Source: Pseudomonas aestuarii
GTDB lineage: Bacteria; Pseudomonadota; Gammaproteobacteria; Pseudomonadales; Pseudomonadaceae
NCBI RefSeq assembly: GCF_027988105.1
Contig: NZ_JAQJZJ010000003.1
Coordinates: 62,001-126,000 of the forward strand
Direction of reading: 5' to 3'
DNA: 64,000 bases
Of this stretch, positions 10,808 through 23,028 are shown one piece after another. Position 1 is the first letter of the stretch. Every line of letters starts with the position of its first letter. The notes below the pieces were generated by a model that saw only the letters and a program-made list of their open reading frames with translations, made no database searches and was not told the DNA's origin. Made by a program: the position numbers and the translations under genes.

Positions 10808-11937
10808 GGATGCTTATCCTTGCTGCTCCAGGGTTCTGCTGTTTCGATCACGCCGCCGCCGAGGCAAACGTCGCCGTCGTAGAACACCACCGACTGCCCG
10901 GGTGTGACCGCGCGTTGCGGCATGGCAAAACTGGCGCGATAGCCGTTGGCGGTTTGTTCCAGGGTGCAGGCTTGGTCGCCCTGACGGTAACGCACCTTGG
11001 CCGTTAGCTGGCGTGGCTGGCTGAGCTCGATCGGATTGACCCAATAAATCTGCGAAGCGAGCAGGGCACTGGAAAACAGCCAGGGGTGATCGTTGCCCTG
11101 ACCGACGACCAGCACATTGCGTTCAAGGTCTTTTTGCAGCACATACCAGGGCTCGTCGCTGGCGTCTTTCAACCCGCCGATACCCAGGCCCTGGCGCTGG
11201 CCGATGGTGTGATACATCAGGCCACTGTGACGGCCGATGACCTCGCCTTCGGTGGTTTCGATATCGCCGGGCTGGGCCGGCAGGTACTGCTTGAGAAAGT
11301 CGCTGAAGCGCCGTTCGCCGATAAAGCAGATGCCGGTGGAGTCCTTTTTCTTTGCCGTAGCCAACTGGTACTTTTCGGCGATGGCGCGCACTGCCGGCTT
11401 TTCCAGCTCACCCACTGGGAACAGGGTCCTGGCAATCTGCTCGCTACCGACGGCATGCAGGAAGTAGCTCTGGTCCTTGTTCGAATCCAGGCCCTTGAGC
11501 AGTTCGGTGCGGCCATCGCGATCGCGCCGGCGCACATAGTGGCCGGTGGCGATCAGGTCGGCGCCGAGCGCCAGGGCGTAGTCGAGGAAGGCCTTGAACT
11601 TGATTTCGCGGTTGCACAGGATGTCCGGGTTGGGCGTACGCCCGGCCTTGTATTCGGCGAGAAAATGCTCGAACACGTTGTCCCAGTACTCCGCGGCGAA
11701 GTTGGCGGTGTGCAGCTTGATGCCGATTTTGTCGCACACGGCCTGAGCATCGGCCAGGTCATCCATGGCGGTGCAATATTCGGTGCCGTCATCTTCGTCC
11801 CAGTTCTTCATGAACAGGCCTTCGACCTGATAACCCTGCTCGAGCAGCAGCAGGGCGGAGACGGAGGAGTCCACGCCACCGGACATGCCGACTATGACGC
11901 GTTGCTGTTCTGGGCTGGGGAGAGCGGGATCACGCAT
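10804..11937 (-). CDS. mnmA: tRNA-specific 2-thiouridylase MnmA
   Basis: A 377-residue ATP-dependent enzyme that puts sulfur on U34 of tRNA-Lys, -Glu and -Gln, receiving it through the TusBCD-TusE relay, whose genes lie at 32.7-34.1 kb in this window. The N-terminal PP-loop [15 protein letters not shown] is intact. The two catalytic cysteines are seen in [12 protein letters not shown] and [12 protein letters not shown]. Length matches the family. It lies in a minus-strand group nudJ-mnmA-hflD-eamA. Confidence 0.97.
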   Translation of the reverse strand: MRDPALPSPEQQRVIVGMSGGVDSSVSALLLLEQGYQVEGLFMKNWDEDDGTEYCTAMDDLADAQAVCDKIGIKLHTANFAAEYWDNVFEHFLAEYKAGRTPNPDILCNREIKFKAFLDYALALGADLIATGHYVRRRDRDGRTELLKGLDSNKDQSYFLHAVGSEQIARTLFPVGELEKPAVRAIAEKYQLATAKKKDSTGICFIGERRFSDFLKQYLPAQPGDIETTEGEVIGRHSGLMYHTIGQRQGLGIGGLKDASDEPWYVLQKDLERNVLVVGQGNDHPWLFSSALLASQIYWVNPIELSQPRQLTAKVRYRQGDQACTLEQTANGYRASFAMPQRAVTPGQSVVFYDGDVCLGGGVIETAEPWSSKDKHP

Positions 11938-11999
11938 GGTGGTGTCTGCACAAAAGACGAAATTCTAACAGGCTGGCGGTGCCAAGGCTAAGGCGGGAT

Positions 12000-12440
12000 T
12001 CAATCACGGATCAGCTCCAGGTCATGTGGCGGGCCAGCGAGGTAGTCGTCAATGCAGCGCAGGACCAGTTCGCTGCGCCAGCGCTCTGGCTGGCCGGACA
12101 GTTCATCACGGCTCAACCAAGACACCCCAGCGATGCCGGTATCCAGGCTGCGCTCTGGGTGATGGCGTAGCGCTTTAGCGACAAAGCAGACGCGCTGATA
12201 GGTCACGCCATTGCTCGGTGCGGTATACAGATAAATACCAACGACGCCGGTGAGTTCGACATCCCAGCCGGTTTCTTCGAGGGTCTCGCGCACCGCTGCT
12301 TCACGCAGGGTTTCGTTGGCTTCAAGGTGGCCGGCGGGCTGATTGAGTACCAGGCGTCCGCCCTTGAGCTCTTCGACGAGGAGATAGCGGCCCTGATTCT
12401 CGACGATAGTGGCAACGGTGATGTGGGGGTGCCAATCCAT
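12000..12440 (-). CDS. nudJ: NUDIX hydrolase, NudJ-type phosphatase
   Basis: A 146-residue Nudix pyrophosphohydrolase. The Nudix box is complete, with glycine of GHLEANE and the REtxEEtGW core (GHLEANETLREAAVRETLEE then TGW, about residues 36-58), so metal binding should be intact. NudJ of E. coli hydrolyses hydroxymethyl-pyrimidine pyrophosphate and thiamin pyrophosphate; the same use is inferred here. Start MDWHPHITVATI at 12440 is preceded by AGGA; a longer in-frame extension has no ribosome site. It lies 62 bases upstream of mnmA, the usual gamma-proteobacterial context. Confidence 0.88.
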   Translation of the reverse strand: MDWHPHITVATIVENQGRYLLVEELKGGRLVLNQPAGHLEANETLREAAVRETLEETGWDVELTGVVGIYLYTAPSNGVTYQRVCFVAKALRHHPERSLDTGIAGVSWLSRDELSGQPERWRSELVLRCIDDYLAGPPHDLELIRD

Positions 12441-12589
12441 GTGTATGTCCTGTAGGGGGCGTTCGTAGCAGTCACGTGTCGCTGGAGCGCCATGCGCTGC
12501 ATCTGCTGTACCTGGGGGCACAAGCAGAAACCCCGGCGCGTGGCCGGGGCTTCTGGTCATGCGGCGCGGTCAAGCGCCAGTGTTGCGCC

Positions 12590-14815
12590 TTAATGCAGCG
12601 AAGCGATCGCGGCGTTGAAGGTTGGGCTCGGACGCATGACCTTGCTGGTCAGCTCCGGGCTCGAGCGGTAGTAGCCGGCGATGTCCACTGGCGAGCCTTG
12701 AACGGCGCTGAGCTCGGCAATGATAGTTGCTTCATTGTCGGCCAGGGTTTTTGCCAGCGGGCTGAAGTGAGCTTGCAAAACGCTGTCTTCAGTCTGTGCG
12801 GCCAGCTCCTGTGCCCAGTACAGCGCCAGGTAGAAGTGGCTGCCACGGTTGTCCAGCTCGCCGGTTTTACGTGACGGCGACTTGTTGTTGTCGAGCAGCT
12901 TGCCGGTGGCGGCATCCAGGGTTTTACCCAGCAGCTTGGCGCGCGGGTTGTCGGTCTTGATGCCGGTTTCTTCCAGAGACACCGCCAGGGCCAGGAACTC
13001 GCCGAGCGAGTCCCAGCGCAGATGGTTCTCTTCGATCAGCTGCTGTACGTGTTTCGGCGCCGAACCACCGGCACCGGTTTCGTACATGCCGCCACCGGCC
13101 ATCAGCGGCACGATGGACAGCATCTTGGCCGAAGTACCCAGTTCCATGATCGGGAACAGGTCGGTCAGGTAGTCACGCAGGACGTTGCCGGTCACCGAGA
13201 TGGTGTCCTGGCCGCGAATCAGGCGTTCCATGCTGATGCGGATCGCTTCGTTGTAACCCATGAGGCGAATGTCCAGGCCGCTCAGGTCATATTCCTGCAG
13301 GTAGGCTTCAACCTTCTTCTGCAATTGCAGGTCGTGAGCGCGCTCCGGGTCGAGCCAGAAGATAGTTGGTGTGTTGGATTGGCGGGCGCGGGTAACGGCC
13401 AGCTTGACCCAGTCACGAATGGCCGCGTCCTTGGTCTGGCAGGCGCGCCAAATGTCACCGGCTTCGACTTCGTGCTGCATCAGTACGGTGCCGTCAGCCA
13501 GAACCACGCGCATGGTGCCGTCGACGGTCGCTTCGAAGGTCTTGTCGTGGGAGCCATACTCTTCGGCTTTTTGCGCCATCAGGCCGACGTTCGGCACGGT
13601 GCCCATGGTGGTCGGGTCGAATGCACCGTTGGTTTTGCAGAAGTTGATCATTTCCTGATAGATACGGGCGTAGGTGCTTTCCGGCATCACCGCTTTGGTG
13701 TCTTTCAGCTTGCCATCCTTGCCCCACATCTGCCCGGAGCTGCGGATCATCGCCGGCATCGAGGCGTCGACGATCACATCGCTCGGGATGTGCAGGTTGG
13801 TAATGCCCTTGACCGAATCAACCATGGCCATTTCCGGACGATCGCTGTAGCAGGCGTGGATGTCGTGAAGGATCTCTTCCTGCAGGGAGGCGGGCAGGGA
13901 CTTGATCTTGTCGTAGACGCTGCTAATGCCGTTGTTCGGATTGACACCGAGTTCAGCAAATAGAGCCGCGTGCTTATCGAAGGCGCCCTTGTAGTAAACG
14001 CTGACGGCGTGACCAAAGACGATCGGGTGGGACACCTTCATCATGGTTGCCTTGACATGCAGCGACCACATCACGCCGGTTTCCTTGCAGTCTTGCAAGG
14101 TTGCTTCGAAGAACTCGCGCAGCTTCTTGCAGCTCATGAACATGCTGTCGAAGACTTCGCCTTCTTGCAGAGCGAGCTGTTTCTTCACTTCGACCTTGCC
14201 GTTCTTGTCGACGAACTCGATGCGCACGTCACCGGCTTTGTCCATGGTGATCGACTGTTCGCTGGAGAAGAAGTCGCCGCCGCGCATGTAGTCGGCATGG
14301 GACTGGGAGGCCATGCTCCACTCGCCCATCGAGTGCGGGTGCTTGCGGGCGAAGGCCTTTACTGCGGCGGGGGCGCGACGGTCAGAGTTGCCTTCACGCA
14401 GAACCGGGTTCACGGCGCTGCCGAGGATCTTGCTGTAACGCGCGCGGGCTTGAAGTTCCGCCTCGGTCTGCGGGTCTTCCGGGAAGTCAGGAATGTTGTA
14501 GCCCTGGGCCTGCAGTTCGGCGATGGCGCCTTTGAGCTGCGGCACCGAGGCGCTGATATTGGGCAACTTGATGATGTTGGCTTCTGGTGTGGTGGCCAGC
14601 ACAGCCAGTTTGGCGAGGTCGTCCTGGACTCGCTTGTCGGCGTCCAGATGCTCGGCAAAGCTTGCAAGAATACGTCCTGCAAGAGAGATATCACTGGTTT
14701 CGACGGCGATGTCAGCCGATGCAGCGAATGCTTCTACAATTGGCAGAAGCGAATAGGTGGCAAGGGCAGGAGCTTCGTCGGTGAACGTGTAGATGATCTT
14801 CGAAGGGTTGGACAT
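12590..14815 (-). CDS. idh: Isocitrate dehydrogenase (NADP+), monomeric type
   Basis: A 741-residue monomeric NADP-dependent isocitrate dehydrogenase: oxidises isocitrate to 2-oxoglutarate and CO2 in the TCA cycle. Family features run throughout, e.g. [20 protein letters not shown] at the start and [17 protein letters not shown] near the C-terminus, and full length is as expected. It is transcribed divergently from the unrelated dimeric enzyme icd, with about 370 bases between them. Pseudomonads commonly keep both; they act at the branch with isocitrate lyase (aceA at the window start). Confidence 0.97.
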   Translation of the reverse strand: MSNPSKIIYTFTDEAPALATYSLLPIVEAFAASADIAVETSDISLAGRILASFAEHLDADKRVQDDLAKLAVLATTPEANIIKLPNISASVPQLKGAIAELQAQGYNIPDFPEDPQTEAELQARARYSKILGSAVNPVLREGNSDRRAPAAVKAFARKHPHSMGEWSMASQSHADYMRGGDFFSSEQSITMDKAGDVRIEFVDKNGKVEVKKQLALQEGEVFDSMFMSCKKLREFFEATLQDCKETGVMWSLHVKATMMKVSHPIVFGHAVSVYYKGAFDKHAALFAELGVNPNNGISSVYDKIKSLPASLQEEILHDIHACYSDRPEMAMVDSVKGITNLHIPSDVIVDASMPAMIRSSGQMWGKDGKLKDTKAVMPESTYARIYQEMINFCKTNGAFDPTTMGTVPNVGLMAQKAEEYGSHDKTFEATVDGTMRVVLADGTVLMQHEVEAGDIWRACQTKDAAIRDWVKLAVTRARQSNTPTIFWLDPERAHDLQLQKKVEAYLQEYDLSGLDIRLMGYNEAIRISMERLIRGQDTISVTGNVLRDYLTDLFPIMELGTSAKMLSIVPLMAGGGMYETGAGGSAPKHVQQLIEENHLRWDSLGEFLALAVSLEETGIKTDNPRAKLLGKTLDAATGKLLDNNKSPSRKTGELDNRGSHFYLALYWAQELAAQTEDSVLQAHFSPLAKTLADNEATIIAELSAVQGSPVDIAGYYRSSPELTSKVMRPSPTFNAAIASLH

Positions 14816-15184
14816 TTTGGATTAACTCTCTTCTTTGCTAAGCGAGCACAGAATCTCGAGATGCGCAGGTAGGCGCGTTCGCTCAAAGTCGTCAATGAGC
14901 CGAAAGTCGAGGATTTGCCGCAGTGATGGGTGATGCACCAGTAGAGCGTTGAGCGGTCGAACAGCCGGATTACGGTAGCAACCCAACCGGGTTCAAAGGC
15001 TCGCTGTCTCGTTCAAGACAGGTAAACCCCTATGACTCGTTAGTCACGGCGCGCAGTATACCATTGCACTTAGGTGCTGAAGAATGCCCTTAGCCCTATA
15101 GACGAAGGAACAGGTGGTCTCGCCTGAATCAAGTGGGTTACGCTCGGGAGAGACACGATTTTTAACCACAAAGCGGAGTCCAGC
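14816..15184. other. Divergent promoter region of idh and icd
   Basis: About 370 bases separating the two divergent isocitrate dehydrogenase genes. No coding frame of note. It must hold both promoters; I could not single out convincing -10/-35 pairs with confidence. The icd start has a CGGAG ribosome site at about 15172. Confidence 0.6.
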
Positions 15185-16441
15185 ATGGGATATACAAAGA
15201 TCCAGGTGCCAGCAACCGGTGACAAAATCACCGTCAATGCAGATATGTCGCTTAACGTACCGGCCAACCCGATCATTCCCTACATCGAGGGTGACGGTAT
15301 CGGTGTCGATATCAGTCCGGTGATGATCAAGGTTGTCGATGCTGCCGTCGAAAAAGCCTACGGCGGCAAGCGCAAGATTTCCTGGATGGAAGTTTACGCA
15401 GGCGAGAAAGCCACTCAGGTGTATGACCAGGATACCTGGCTGCCTCAGGAGACCCTGGACGCCGTCAAAGACTACGTCGTTTCCATCAAGGGCCCGTTGA
15501 CCACGCCGGTCGGTGGCGGCATCCGCTCGCTCAACGTGGCTTTGCGCCAGCAACTGGATCTGTACGTTTGCCTGCGCCCGGTACGCTGGTTCGAAGGTGT
15601 GCCCAGCCCGGTGAAGAAGCCTGGCGATGTCGACATGACCATCTTCCGCGAAAACTCCGAAGACATTTACGCGGGTATCGAGTGGAAAGCCGGCTCGCCG
15701 GAGGCGGACAAGGTCATCAAGTTCCTCAAAGAGGAAATGGGTGTCACCAAGATCCGTTTCGACGAAAACTGCGGTATCGGCGTCAAGCCGGTTTCCAAGG
15801 AAGGCACTCGTCGCCTGGCACGCAAGGCTCTGCAGTATGTGGTCGATAACGACCGCGAGTCGCTGACCATCGTGCACAAAGGCAACATCATGAAGTTCAC
15901 CGAAGGTGCCTTCAAGGAGTGGGCCTACGAAATCGCAGCCGAAGAATTCGGTGCGACCCTGCTCGATGGCGGTCCCTGGATGCAGTTCAAGAACCCGAAA
16001 ACCGGCAAGAATGTCATCGTCAAGGATGCCATCGCCGACGCCATGTTGCAGCAGATCCTCCTGCGTCCGGCGGAGTACGATGTGATCGCCACCCTAAATC
16101 TGAATGGCGATTATCTGTCCGACGCCCTGGCGGCTGAGGTGGGCGGTATTGGCATTGCGCCTGGCGCCAACCTGTCCGACACCATTGCCATGTTCGAGGC
16201 GACTCACGGTACTGCACCGAAGTACGCCGGCAAGGATCAGGTAAACCCGGGTTCGCTGATCCTCTCTGCCGAAATGATGCTGCGTCACATGGGCTGGATC
16301 GAAGCGGCCGACCTGATCATCAAGGGCACCAACGGCGCTATCTCGGCCAAGACCGTGACCTATGACTTCGAGCGTCTGATGGAAGGCGCCAAGCTGATGT
16401 CTTGTTCGCAGTTTGGCGACGCCATGATCTCCCACATGTGA
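15185..16441 (+). CDS. icd: Isocitrate dehydrogenase (NADP+), dimeric
   Basis: A 418-residue homodimeric NADP-dependent isocitrate dehydrogenase of the E. coli Icd type. The substrate loop [10 protein letters not shown] carries the serine that AceK phosphorylates in enterics to divert carbon into the glyoxylate shunt, so the same control is possible. The metal and cofactor region [20 protein letters not shown] and [10 protein letters not shown] are present. Same reaction as the divergent idh but an unrelated fold. A bidirectional terminator follows at 16463-16490. Confidence 0.97.
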   Translation: MGYTKIQVPATGDKITVNADMSLNVPANPIIPYIEGDGIGVDISPVMIKVVDAAVEKAYGGKRKISWMEVYAGEKATQVYDQDTWLPQETLDAVKDYVVSIKGPLTTPVGGGIRSLNVALRQQLDLYVCLRPVRWFEGVPSPVKKPGDVDMTIFRENSEDIYAGIEWKAGSPEADKVIKFLKEEMGVTKIRFDENCGIGVKPVSKEGTRRLARKALQYVVDNDRESLTIVHKGNIMKFTEGAFKEWAYEIAAEEFGATLLDGGPWMQFKNPKTGKNVIVKDAIADAMLQQILLRPAEYDVIATLNLNGDYLSDALAAEVGGIGIAPGANLSDTIAMFEATHGTAPKYAGKDQVNPGSLILSAEMMLRHMGWIEAADLIIKGTNGAISAKTVTYDFERLMEGAKLMSCSQFGDAMISHM

Positions 16442-16462
16442 GCTGATCAGCGGTAAGAAAAA

Positions 16463-16490
16463 GGCCGGTCAAGTGACCGGTCTTTTCTAT
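16463..16490. terminator. Bidirectional terminator between icd and cspD
   Basis: Stem CCGGTCA/TGACCGG (16465-16471 and 16474-16480) with a two-base loop, followed by TCTTTTCTATTTT on the plus strand and preceded by an A-run (T-run on the minus strand). It can end both the convergent icd and cspD transcripts. Confidence 0.75.
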
Positions 16491-16519
16491 TTTGTTTGGC
16501 CAGCCAGTGATCCTGCTGT

Positions 16520-16783
16520 TCAGACCTCGATCGTATTTCCGTGGGCCTGGGTTGCAGCAGCGGGGGCTTCGGTGGTGGCCGAAAGCGCGCTGATGTTCAC
16601 GGCGTGGAGCCCCTTGGGGCCCTGGATGATATCGAAGCTCACAGCCTGGCCGGCTTTCAGGGTTTTATAACCATCCATCTGAATCGCCGAGTAATGAGCG
16701 AATAGATCCTCGTCTCGACCGTCGGCCACAATAAACCCATAGCCCTTGGCGTTATTGAACCACTTGACCTTACCGCTAAGCAT
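16520..16783 (-). CDS. cspD: Cold-shock domain protein CspD
   Basis: An 87-residue protein with a single cold-shock (OB-fold) domain at residues 1-68. RNP1-like KGYGFIVADG and RNP2-like DLFAHYSAI are present. CspD in E. coli is a stationary-phase inhibitor of replication that binds single-stranded DNA and RNA. The start MLSGKVKWFNNAKGYGF at 16783 has an AGAGGGA ribosome site; the longer frame is not needed. It is divergent to clpS-clpA, the classic enterobacterial and pseudomonad arrangement that supports the CspD assignment over other Csp paralogues. Confidence 0.92.
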   Translation of the reverse strand: MLSGKVKWFNNAKGYGFIVADGRDEDLFAHYSAIQMDGYKTLKAGQAVSFDIIQGPKGLHAVNISALSATTEAPAAATQAHGNTIEV

Positions 16784-17016
16784 GCTGATATCCCTCTGCA
16801 AAGAACTCCACCACTGGAGTATCATCCACTTCTGATTCCGCGCACGAATAAACTGGCTTGGGCGAGGGCGCGGAATCCCTCATACCTACACAAGTGGGTA
16901 TTCATTGTTTGTAACACCGTTTAGCCGTTAGTCAAGGCGATGCTGCAACTGCCTGAGAAGCCGGTCAAACTCCATCTACCATCCGTACTCGCCCAGCCAA
17001 GAACCTTTATTCCAGC

Positions 17017-17379
17017 ATGCATGCACGTAGCCAGATTCGACTAACATTCAATCAGGACCGTCCGGCAACGCATGAGGACGATTCCACCGGCCTGGCCGTG
17101 CAGGAATCCAAGCCCGCGCTGCAGGCACCACCGCTGTATAAGGTGGTCATATTCAATGATGACTACACACCGATGGATTTCGTGGTCGAAGTGCTCGAGG
17201 TGTTTTTCAACTTAAACCGGGAGCTGGCGACCAAGATCATGCTGACCGTCCACACAGAGGGACGGGCAGTTTGCGGAGTGTTTACCCGCGACATCGCCGA
17301 AACCAAGGCAATGCAGGTTAATCAATACGCTAGAGAAAGCCAGCATCCGCTACTCTGTGAGATAGAGAAGGACGGTTAA
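17017..17379 (+). CDS. clpS: ATP-dependent Clp protease adaptor ClpS
   Basis: A 120-residue adaptor that delivers N-degron substrates (starting with Leu, Phe, Tyr, Trp) to ClpAP. The conserved core [20 protein letters not shown] forms the N-degron pocket, and [19 protein letters not shown] is typical. It lies 29 bases ahead of clpA. The Bpt and Aat transferases that create such N-degrons are encoded 3-4 kb downstream, so most of this degradation pathway is encoded together in the window. Confidence 0.97.
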   Translation: MHARSQIRLTFNQDRPATHEDDSTGLAVQESKPALQAPPLYKVVIFNDDYTPMDFVVEVLEVFFNLNRELATKIMLTVHTEGRAVCGVFTRDIAETKAMQVNQYARESQHPLLCEIEKDG

Positions 17380-17408
17380 CGCCGACCGCTTGGGCATGAG
17401 GTGAAGCC

Positions 17409-19679
17409 ATGTTAAATCGAGAGCTCGAAGTCACCCTCAATCTGGCCTTCAAGGAAGCTCGCACCAAGCGTCATGAATTCATGACGGTTGAGCACCTCCT
17501 TTTGGCTTTGTTGGATAACGAGGCCGCCGCCAGCGTACTGCGCGCATGCGGTGCCAACCTCGACAAATTGCGTCATGACCTTCAGGAGTTCATCGATTCC
17601 ACCACCCCGCTGATTCCGCAGCATGACGAAGAACGCGAAACGCAGCCGACCCTGGGCTTTCAGCGGGTGCTGCAGCGCGCTGTATTCCATGTGCAAAGCT
17701 CCGGCAAGCGCGAAGTGACTGGCGCCAACGTGTTGGTGGCGATTTTCAGCGAGCAGGAAAGTCAGGCCGTGTTCCTGCTCAAGCAGCAGAGTGTTGCGCG
17801 TATCGATGTGGTCAATTTCATCGCCCACGGCATCTCCAAAGTGCCAGGGCATGGTGGTCATACAGAAAGCGAGCAGGAAATGCAGGACGAAGAGGGTGGC
17901 GAATCTTCGGCTTCAGGCAACCCTCTGGATGCCTACACCAGCAATCTCAATGAGCTGGCCCGCCAAGGACGGATCGATCCTTTGGTCGGTCGAGAGCTGG
18001 AAGTGGAGCGGGTCGCGCAGATTCTGGCGCGGCGGCGCAAGAACAACCCGCTGCTGGTAGGTGAAGCCGGCGTGGGCAAGACCGCCATAGCCGAAGGCTT
18101 GGCCAAGCGTATTGTCGACAACCAGGTGCCCGACCTGCTGGCTACCAGCGTGGTCTACTCCCTGGATCTGGGAGCCTTGCTGGCCGGCACCAAGTACCGT
18201 GGCGATTTCGAGAAACGCCTCAAGGCGCTGCTTAACGAACTGCGCAAGCGCCCACACGCGATACTCTTTATCGATGAGATCCACACCATAATTGGTGCGG
18301 GGGCCGCATCTGGCGGGGTGATGGATGCTTCCAATCTGCTCAAGCCGATGCTTTCCTCGGGCGAGATTCGCTGCATTGGCTCGACCACCTTCCAGGAGTT
18401 CCGCGGCATTTTCGAGAAGGATCGCGCCCTGGCGCGGCGCTTCCAGAAGGTCGATGTCAGCGAGCCTTCGGTTGATGACACCTATGGCATTCTCAAGGGT
18501 CTCAAGGGGCGTTTCGAGCAGCACCATAGTATCGAGTACAGTGACGAGGCCCTGCGTGCCGCGGCAGAGCTTGCTGCGCGCTATATCAATGATCGGCACA
18601 TGCCAGACAAGGCAATCGATGTAATCGACGAGGCGGGTGCCTATCAACGCCTGCAGCCGGTCGAGAAGCGGGTCAAGCGCATTGAGGTGGCGCAGGTCGA
18701 GGATATCGTGGCAAAAATCGCACGAATTCCACCAAAACACGTCAGCAGTTCGGACAAGGAACTGCTACGCAACCTGGAGCGCGATCTCAAGCTCACGGTG
18801 TTCGGTCAGGAAGCGGCCATCGACTCGCTGTCTACGGCGATCAAGCTGTCGCGCGCCGGACTCAAGGCGCCAGACAAACCTGTGGGCTCGTTCCTTTTTG
18901 CCGGTCCTACCGGGGTCGGTAAAACCGAAGCGGCTCGCCAGTTGTCCAAGGCGCTGGGTGTAGAGCTGGTACGTTTCGACATGTCTGAGTACATGGAGCG
19001 GCATACTGTGTCCCGGTTGATCGGTGCGCCGCCGGGTTATGTCGGCTTCGATCAGGGCGGTTTGCTGACCGAGGCCATCACCAAGACGCCACATTGCGTG
19101 TTGCTGCTCGATGAAATCGAGAAGGCTCATCCGGAAGTCTTCAACCTGCTGTTGCAGGTAATGGACCACGGCACCCTGACCGACAACAATGGGCGCAAGG
19201 CCGATTTCCGCAACGTGATTCTGATCATGACCACCAACGCCGGGGCGGAAACTGCGGCGCGCGCGTCCATTGGCTTCACCTATCAAGACCATGCGTCCGA
19301 TGCCATGGAAGTGATCAAGAAGAGCTTCACGCCAGAGTTCCGCAACCGCCTGGATACCATCATCCAGTTCGGTCGCCTGAGCCATGAAGTGATCAAGAGC
19401 ATCGTCGACAAGTTCCTCACCGAACTGCAGGCGCAGCTTGAAGACAAGCACGTGATGCTTGAAGTCAGTGATGCTGCGCGCGGCTGGCTGGCAGAGAAGG
19501 GCTATGATGTGCAGATGGGGGCCAGACCCATGGCACGCTTGATTCAGGAAAAGATCAAGCGTCCCTTGGCGGAGCAGATCCTGTTCGGCGAACTGGCCGA
19601 GCATGGAGGCGTGGCCCATATCGATCTCAGTGGCGACGAATTGACCTTCGAATTCGAAACCACGGTGGAGATGGCCTGA
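17409..19679 (+). CDS. clpA: ATP-dependent Clp protease ATP-binding subunit ClpA
   Basis: A 756-residue AAA+ unfoldase that feeds substrates to ClpP. The N-domain (about 1-145) binds ClpS. The first AAA module has Walker A GEAGVGKT near residue 218 and Walker [15 protein letters not shown]; the second has [12 protein letters not shown] near 498 and [14 protein letters not shown]. Length matches E. coli ClpA (758) and there is no middle coiled coil, so it is not ClpB. RBS GAGGTG. A long perfect terminator follows at 19693-19737. Confidence 0.98.
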   Translation: MLNRELEVTLNLAFKEARTKRHEFMTVEHLLLALLDNEAAASVLRACGANLDKLRHDLQEFIDSTTPLIPQHDEERETQPTLGFQRVLQRAVFHVQSSGKREVTGANVLVAIFSEQESQAVFLLKQQSVARIDVVNFIAHGISKVPGHGGHTESEQEMQDEEGGESSASGNPLDAYTSNLNELARQGRIDPLVGRELEVERVAQILARRRKNNPLLVGEAGVGKTAIAEGLAKRIVDNQVPDLLATSVVYSLDLGALLAGTKYRGDFEKRLKALLNELRKRPHAILFIDEIHTIIGAGAASGGVMDASNLLKPMLSSGEIRCIGSTTFQEFRGIFEKDRALARRFQKVDVSEPSVDDTYGILKGLKGRFEQHHSIEYSDEALRAAAELAARYINDRHMPDKAIDVIDEAGAYQRLQPVEKRVKRIEVAQVEDIVAKIARIPPKHVSSSDKELLRNLERDLKLTVFGQEAAIDSLSTAIKLSRAGLKAPDKPVGSFLFAGPTGVGKTEAARQLSKALGVELVRFDMSEYMERHTVSRLIGAPPGYVGFDQGGLLTEAITKTPHCVLLLDEIEKAHPEVFNLLLQVMDHGTLTDNNGRKADFRNVILIMTTNAGAETAARASIGFTYQDHASDAMEVIKKSFTPEFRNRLDTIIQFGRLSHEVIKSIVDKFLTELQAQLEDKHVMLEVSDAARGWLAEKGYDVQMGARPMARLIQEKIKRPLAEQILFGELAEHGGVAHIDLSGDELTFEFETTVEMA

Positions 19680-19692
19680 GGCTAGCTTAATT

Positions 19693-19737
19693 GCGCACAC
19701 AAAAACGCCCGGCAGTGCCGGGCGTTTTTGTGTGCGC
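19693..19737 (+). terminator. Rho-independent terminator of clpA
   Basis: A long perfect hairpin: GCGCACACAAAAACGCCCGG (from 19693) pairs with its inverse ending at 19737. The GC core CGCCCGGC/GCCGGGCG is flanked by A and T runs, so it works in both directions. Confidence 0.92.
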
Positions 19738-19992
19738 CTGATTTGATCAGTCGTGGAAAACCCAGTGCAAGAGGCTCAAGGTCAGGTGGCAGGGGAGCCT
19801 GGCGAGTCAGTGAAGCAAAAGGCGAAGAACGCGATCTGTTTGACTCACTTCATTCTGGAGGCTGTCGGACTTTAGCTGTAGACAGGCTCAAGTCCGACAA
19901 GCTCCTGAAGTCAGGCTAAAGCGCGCTTAACGCTACACTTTGCTACCTGCCCTCATGCCTATGACCAAATGCAGTGGTTTTACAAAGACCTG
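19738..19992. other. Intergenic region clpA-infA with inverted repeat
   Basis: About 255 bases with no gene or tRNA. It holds a perfect ten-base inverted repeat, TGTCGGACTT at 19863-19872 and AAGTCCGACA at 19890-19899, with further imperfect complementarity around it. There is no T-tract directly after it. It could be a structured RNA, a REP-like unit or the end of the infA transcript. Confidence 0.5.
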
Positions 19993-20211
19993 TTAACGGG
20001 CGCGGTAGGTGATACGACCTTTGCTAAGGTCGTAAGGCGTCAGCTCTACACGAACCTTATCGCCAGTCAGAATGCGGATGTAGTTTTTGCGCATCTTTCC
20101 GGAGATGTGCGCGGTAACGACGTGCCCGTTTTCCAACTCCACGCGGAACATGGTGTTGGGCAGGGTGTCGACGACAGTGCCTTCCATTTCGAAGCTGTCT
20201 TCTTTCGACAT
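19993..20211 (-). CDS. infA: Translation initiation factor IF-1
   Basis: A 72-residue S1/OB-fold protein that binds the ribosomal A site with IF-2 and IF-3 during initiation. The whole sequence matches the family: [20 protein letters not shown] at the start, [20 protein letters not shown] in the middle and GRITYRAR at the end. Length is the universal 72 residues. It lies downstream of aat and bpt on the same strand, 106 bases after bpt. Confidence 0.98.
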
Positions 20212-20317
20212 TCAGTAAAGCCCTCGGTATCCAAAGTATGGCTATGGCCGGTGCAACTGGCTCCAGGCAAAAGCGGCGTGCATTGTGCCCGAAAAGGAGG
20301 GCGTACGCCAAGCGACT

Positions 20318-21025
20318 TCAGGTGAGAGTGATCCAGCGCTGATTAACGAGCAGTTCGATTGGGCGGTATTGCGTCTTGTAGTTCATTTTTCGGCAGTTCT
20401 TGATCCAATATCCAAGGTACAGGGCGTGCAACCCAAGGCGCGCTGATTCCTTGATTTGCCAGAGAATGGCGAAGCGTCCGAGGCTGCGACGCTCTTCGCT
20501 GGGCTCGTAGAAGGTGTAAACCGCTGAAAGTCCATTGGGCAGCACATCAGTGACTGCAATCGCCAGTAGTCGGCCGTGCTGGCGGAACTCGTAGAAGCGG
20601 GAAAACGGCAGGTCGCGTACCAGGAACGTGGAGAACTGCTCGCGGTTCGGCGGGTACATGTCGCCATCGGCATGACGTTGCTCGATATAGCGCACATAGA
20701 GGCTGTAGTACTCCTCGGTGAATGCCGGGCGCACTGTACTGACCTGGATGTCGAGATTGCGTTTGAAAATACGCCGCTGCTGACGATTGGGTTTGAACTG
20801 GCTAACAGGAATGCGCGCAGGCACGCAGGCCGAGCAGCGTTGGCAGTGGGGTCGGTAGAGGTGGTCGCCACTGCGGCGAAAGCCCATCTCCGAAAGTTCG
20901 GCATAAACGTCCACATCCATCGGCTGACTGGGGTCGAGGAACAGGGTGGTGGCCTGCTCTTCGGGCAGATAGCTGCATGGATGCGGCTGAGTGGCGTAAA
21001 ACTTCAGGCGGGCCAGCTCGGTCAT
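20318..21025 (-). CDS. bpt: Aspartate/glutamate leucyltransferase (Bpt)
   Basis: A 235-residue ATE-family aminoacyl-tRNA protein transferase that adds Leu to proteins starting with Asp or Glu, marking them for ClpS/ClpAP. The cysteine-rich N-terminal motif ([18 protein letters not shown]) is present, with downstream [17 protein letters not shown] and [30 protein letters not shown] at 21025 is the expected start; the upstream extension overlaps aat. It lies 55 bases after aat. Confidence 0.95.
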   Translation of the reverse strand: MTELARLKFYATQPHPCSYLPEEQATTLFLDPSQPMDVDVYAELSEMGFRRSGDHLYRPHCQRCSACVPARIPVSQFKPNRQQRRIFKRNLDIQVSTVRPAFTEEYYSLYVRYIEQRHADGDMYPPNREQFSTFLVRDLPFSRFYEFRQHGRLLAIAVTDVLPNGLSAVYTFYEPSEERRSLGRFAILWQIKESARLGLHALYLGYWIKNCRKMNYKTQYRPIELLVNQRWITLT

Positions 21026-21080
21026 GATCGACTCTCGGGATAATGCCTTGAATAAGTGTAAGCCACCCTGCGGGACTCGC

Positions 21081-21761
21081 CTAGGCGCGCCAGGACGCCA
21101 CGTCGGGCTGGTCGATGTGCCGCTGCAAGTAGTCAGTGAACTCTGTGCGGGCAATCGGCCTGGCGCCAAAGCTGTGCAGGTGTTGCGTGGGCATCTGGCA
21201 GTCGATGAGTACAAAGCCCCAGGCCTTGAGTTGCTCGACCAGGGTGACGAAGCCGATCTTGGACGCGTTATCGGCGAGACTGAACATGGATTCGCCGAAA
21301 AACAACCGGCCCATTGCCAGCCCATATAGCCCGCCGACCAGTTCATCATCGCGCCAGACTTCGACCGAATGGGCAATGCCACGGCGATGCAGCTCAAGGT
21401 AGGCATGCTGCATTGGGGTTGTGATCCAGGTGCCGTCGGCGTAGTCGCGGGGCGCAGCGCAGGCCTGGATTACTCGGGCAAAGGCTCGATCGAACGTTAC
21501 CTGGTAGCGTGCCTGGCGCAGCACCTTGGCCAGGCTGCGCGAGACATGCAGCTCGTCAGGGAAGAGCACCGTACGTGGGTCCGGCGACCACCAGAGGATC
21601 GGCTGATTATCCTGATACCAGGGGAAGCAACCATGGCGGTAGGCCGCTATCAGCCGCTCGGCACTCAAGTCGCCGCCGGCCGCAAGCAAGCCGTTAGGCT
21701 CGCGCAGGGCTTTGCTCAATGGCGGGAAACTCAGGGAGTCGCGTTGCAACCAGGTCAGCAT
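21081..21761 (-). CDS. aat: Leucyl/phenylalanyl-tRNA--protein transferase
   Basis: A 226-residue enzyme that adds Leu or Phe from tRNA to proteins with N-terminal Lys or Arg, making N-degrons. Signature stretches are [38 protein letters not shown] and [17 protein letters not shown]. The start [15 protein letters not shown] at 21761 fits the family; a longer frame of 25 more residues is not conserved-looking. No strong ribosome site. It lies 71 bases from trxB, which is on the same strand upstream. Confidence 0.95.
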   Translation of the reverse strand: MLTWLQRDSLSFPPLSKALREPNGLLAAGGDLSAERLIAAYRHGCFPWYQDNQPILWWSPDPRTVLFPDELHVSRSLAKVLRQARYQVTFDRAFARVIQACAAPRDYADGTWITTPMQHAYLELHRRGIAHSVEVWRDDELVGGLYGLAMGRLFFGESMFSLADNASKIGFVTLVEQLKAWGFVLIDCQMPTQHLHSFGARPIARTEFTDYLQRHIDQPDVASWRA

Positions 21762-21832
21762 TAGACGCACCGCGGGAGGCCTGGGGGGGGGCTTGGCAAC
21801 CTGTCGGATTGCCAAGTCTTCCCAGGGAGCGA

Positions 21833-22792
<960 letters not shown>

Positions 22793-23028
22793 TCATAAGC
22801 CTTTGTCACAAAAGAGAATGCATGCTCAAATTGAGTCGCACGTAATATGTTGCTGGCTATGCTACACCGAACCAAGGGGCGAGCGGGAGCCGGTGGTAGA
22901 GGCCTTCGTCCAGGGTGGTTGCCACCTCGTTACCTGGCGTGGCATCAACCGGGTAAATCCGTACAATAGTCAAAATTTTGCCATTAACCGATTATTCGGC
23001 GCGCCACAGGCGCAGGAATAGATGCGTT

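Noticed and set aside
19740-19990. Possible tRNA gene between clpA and infA
   Set aside because: Some pseudomonads may carry a tRNA near here, but no cloverleaf, T-loop or CCA end can be drawn in this gap.
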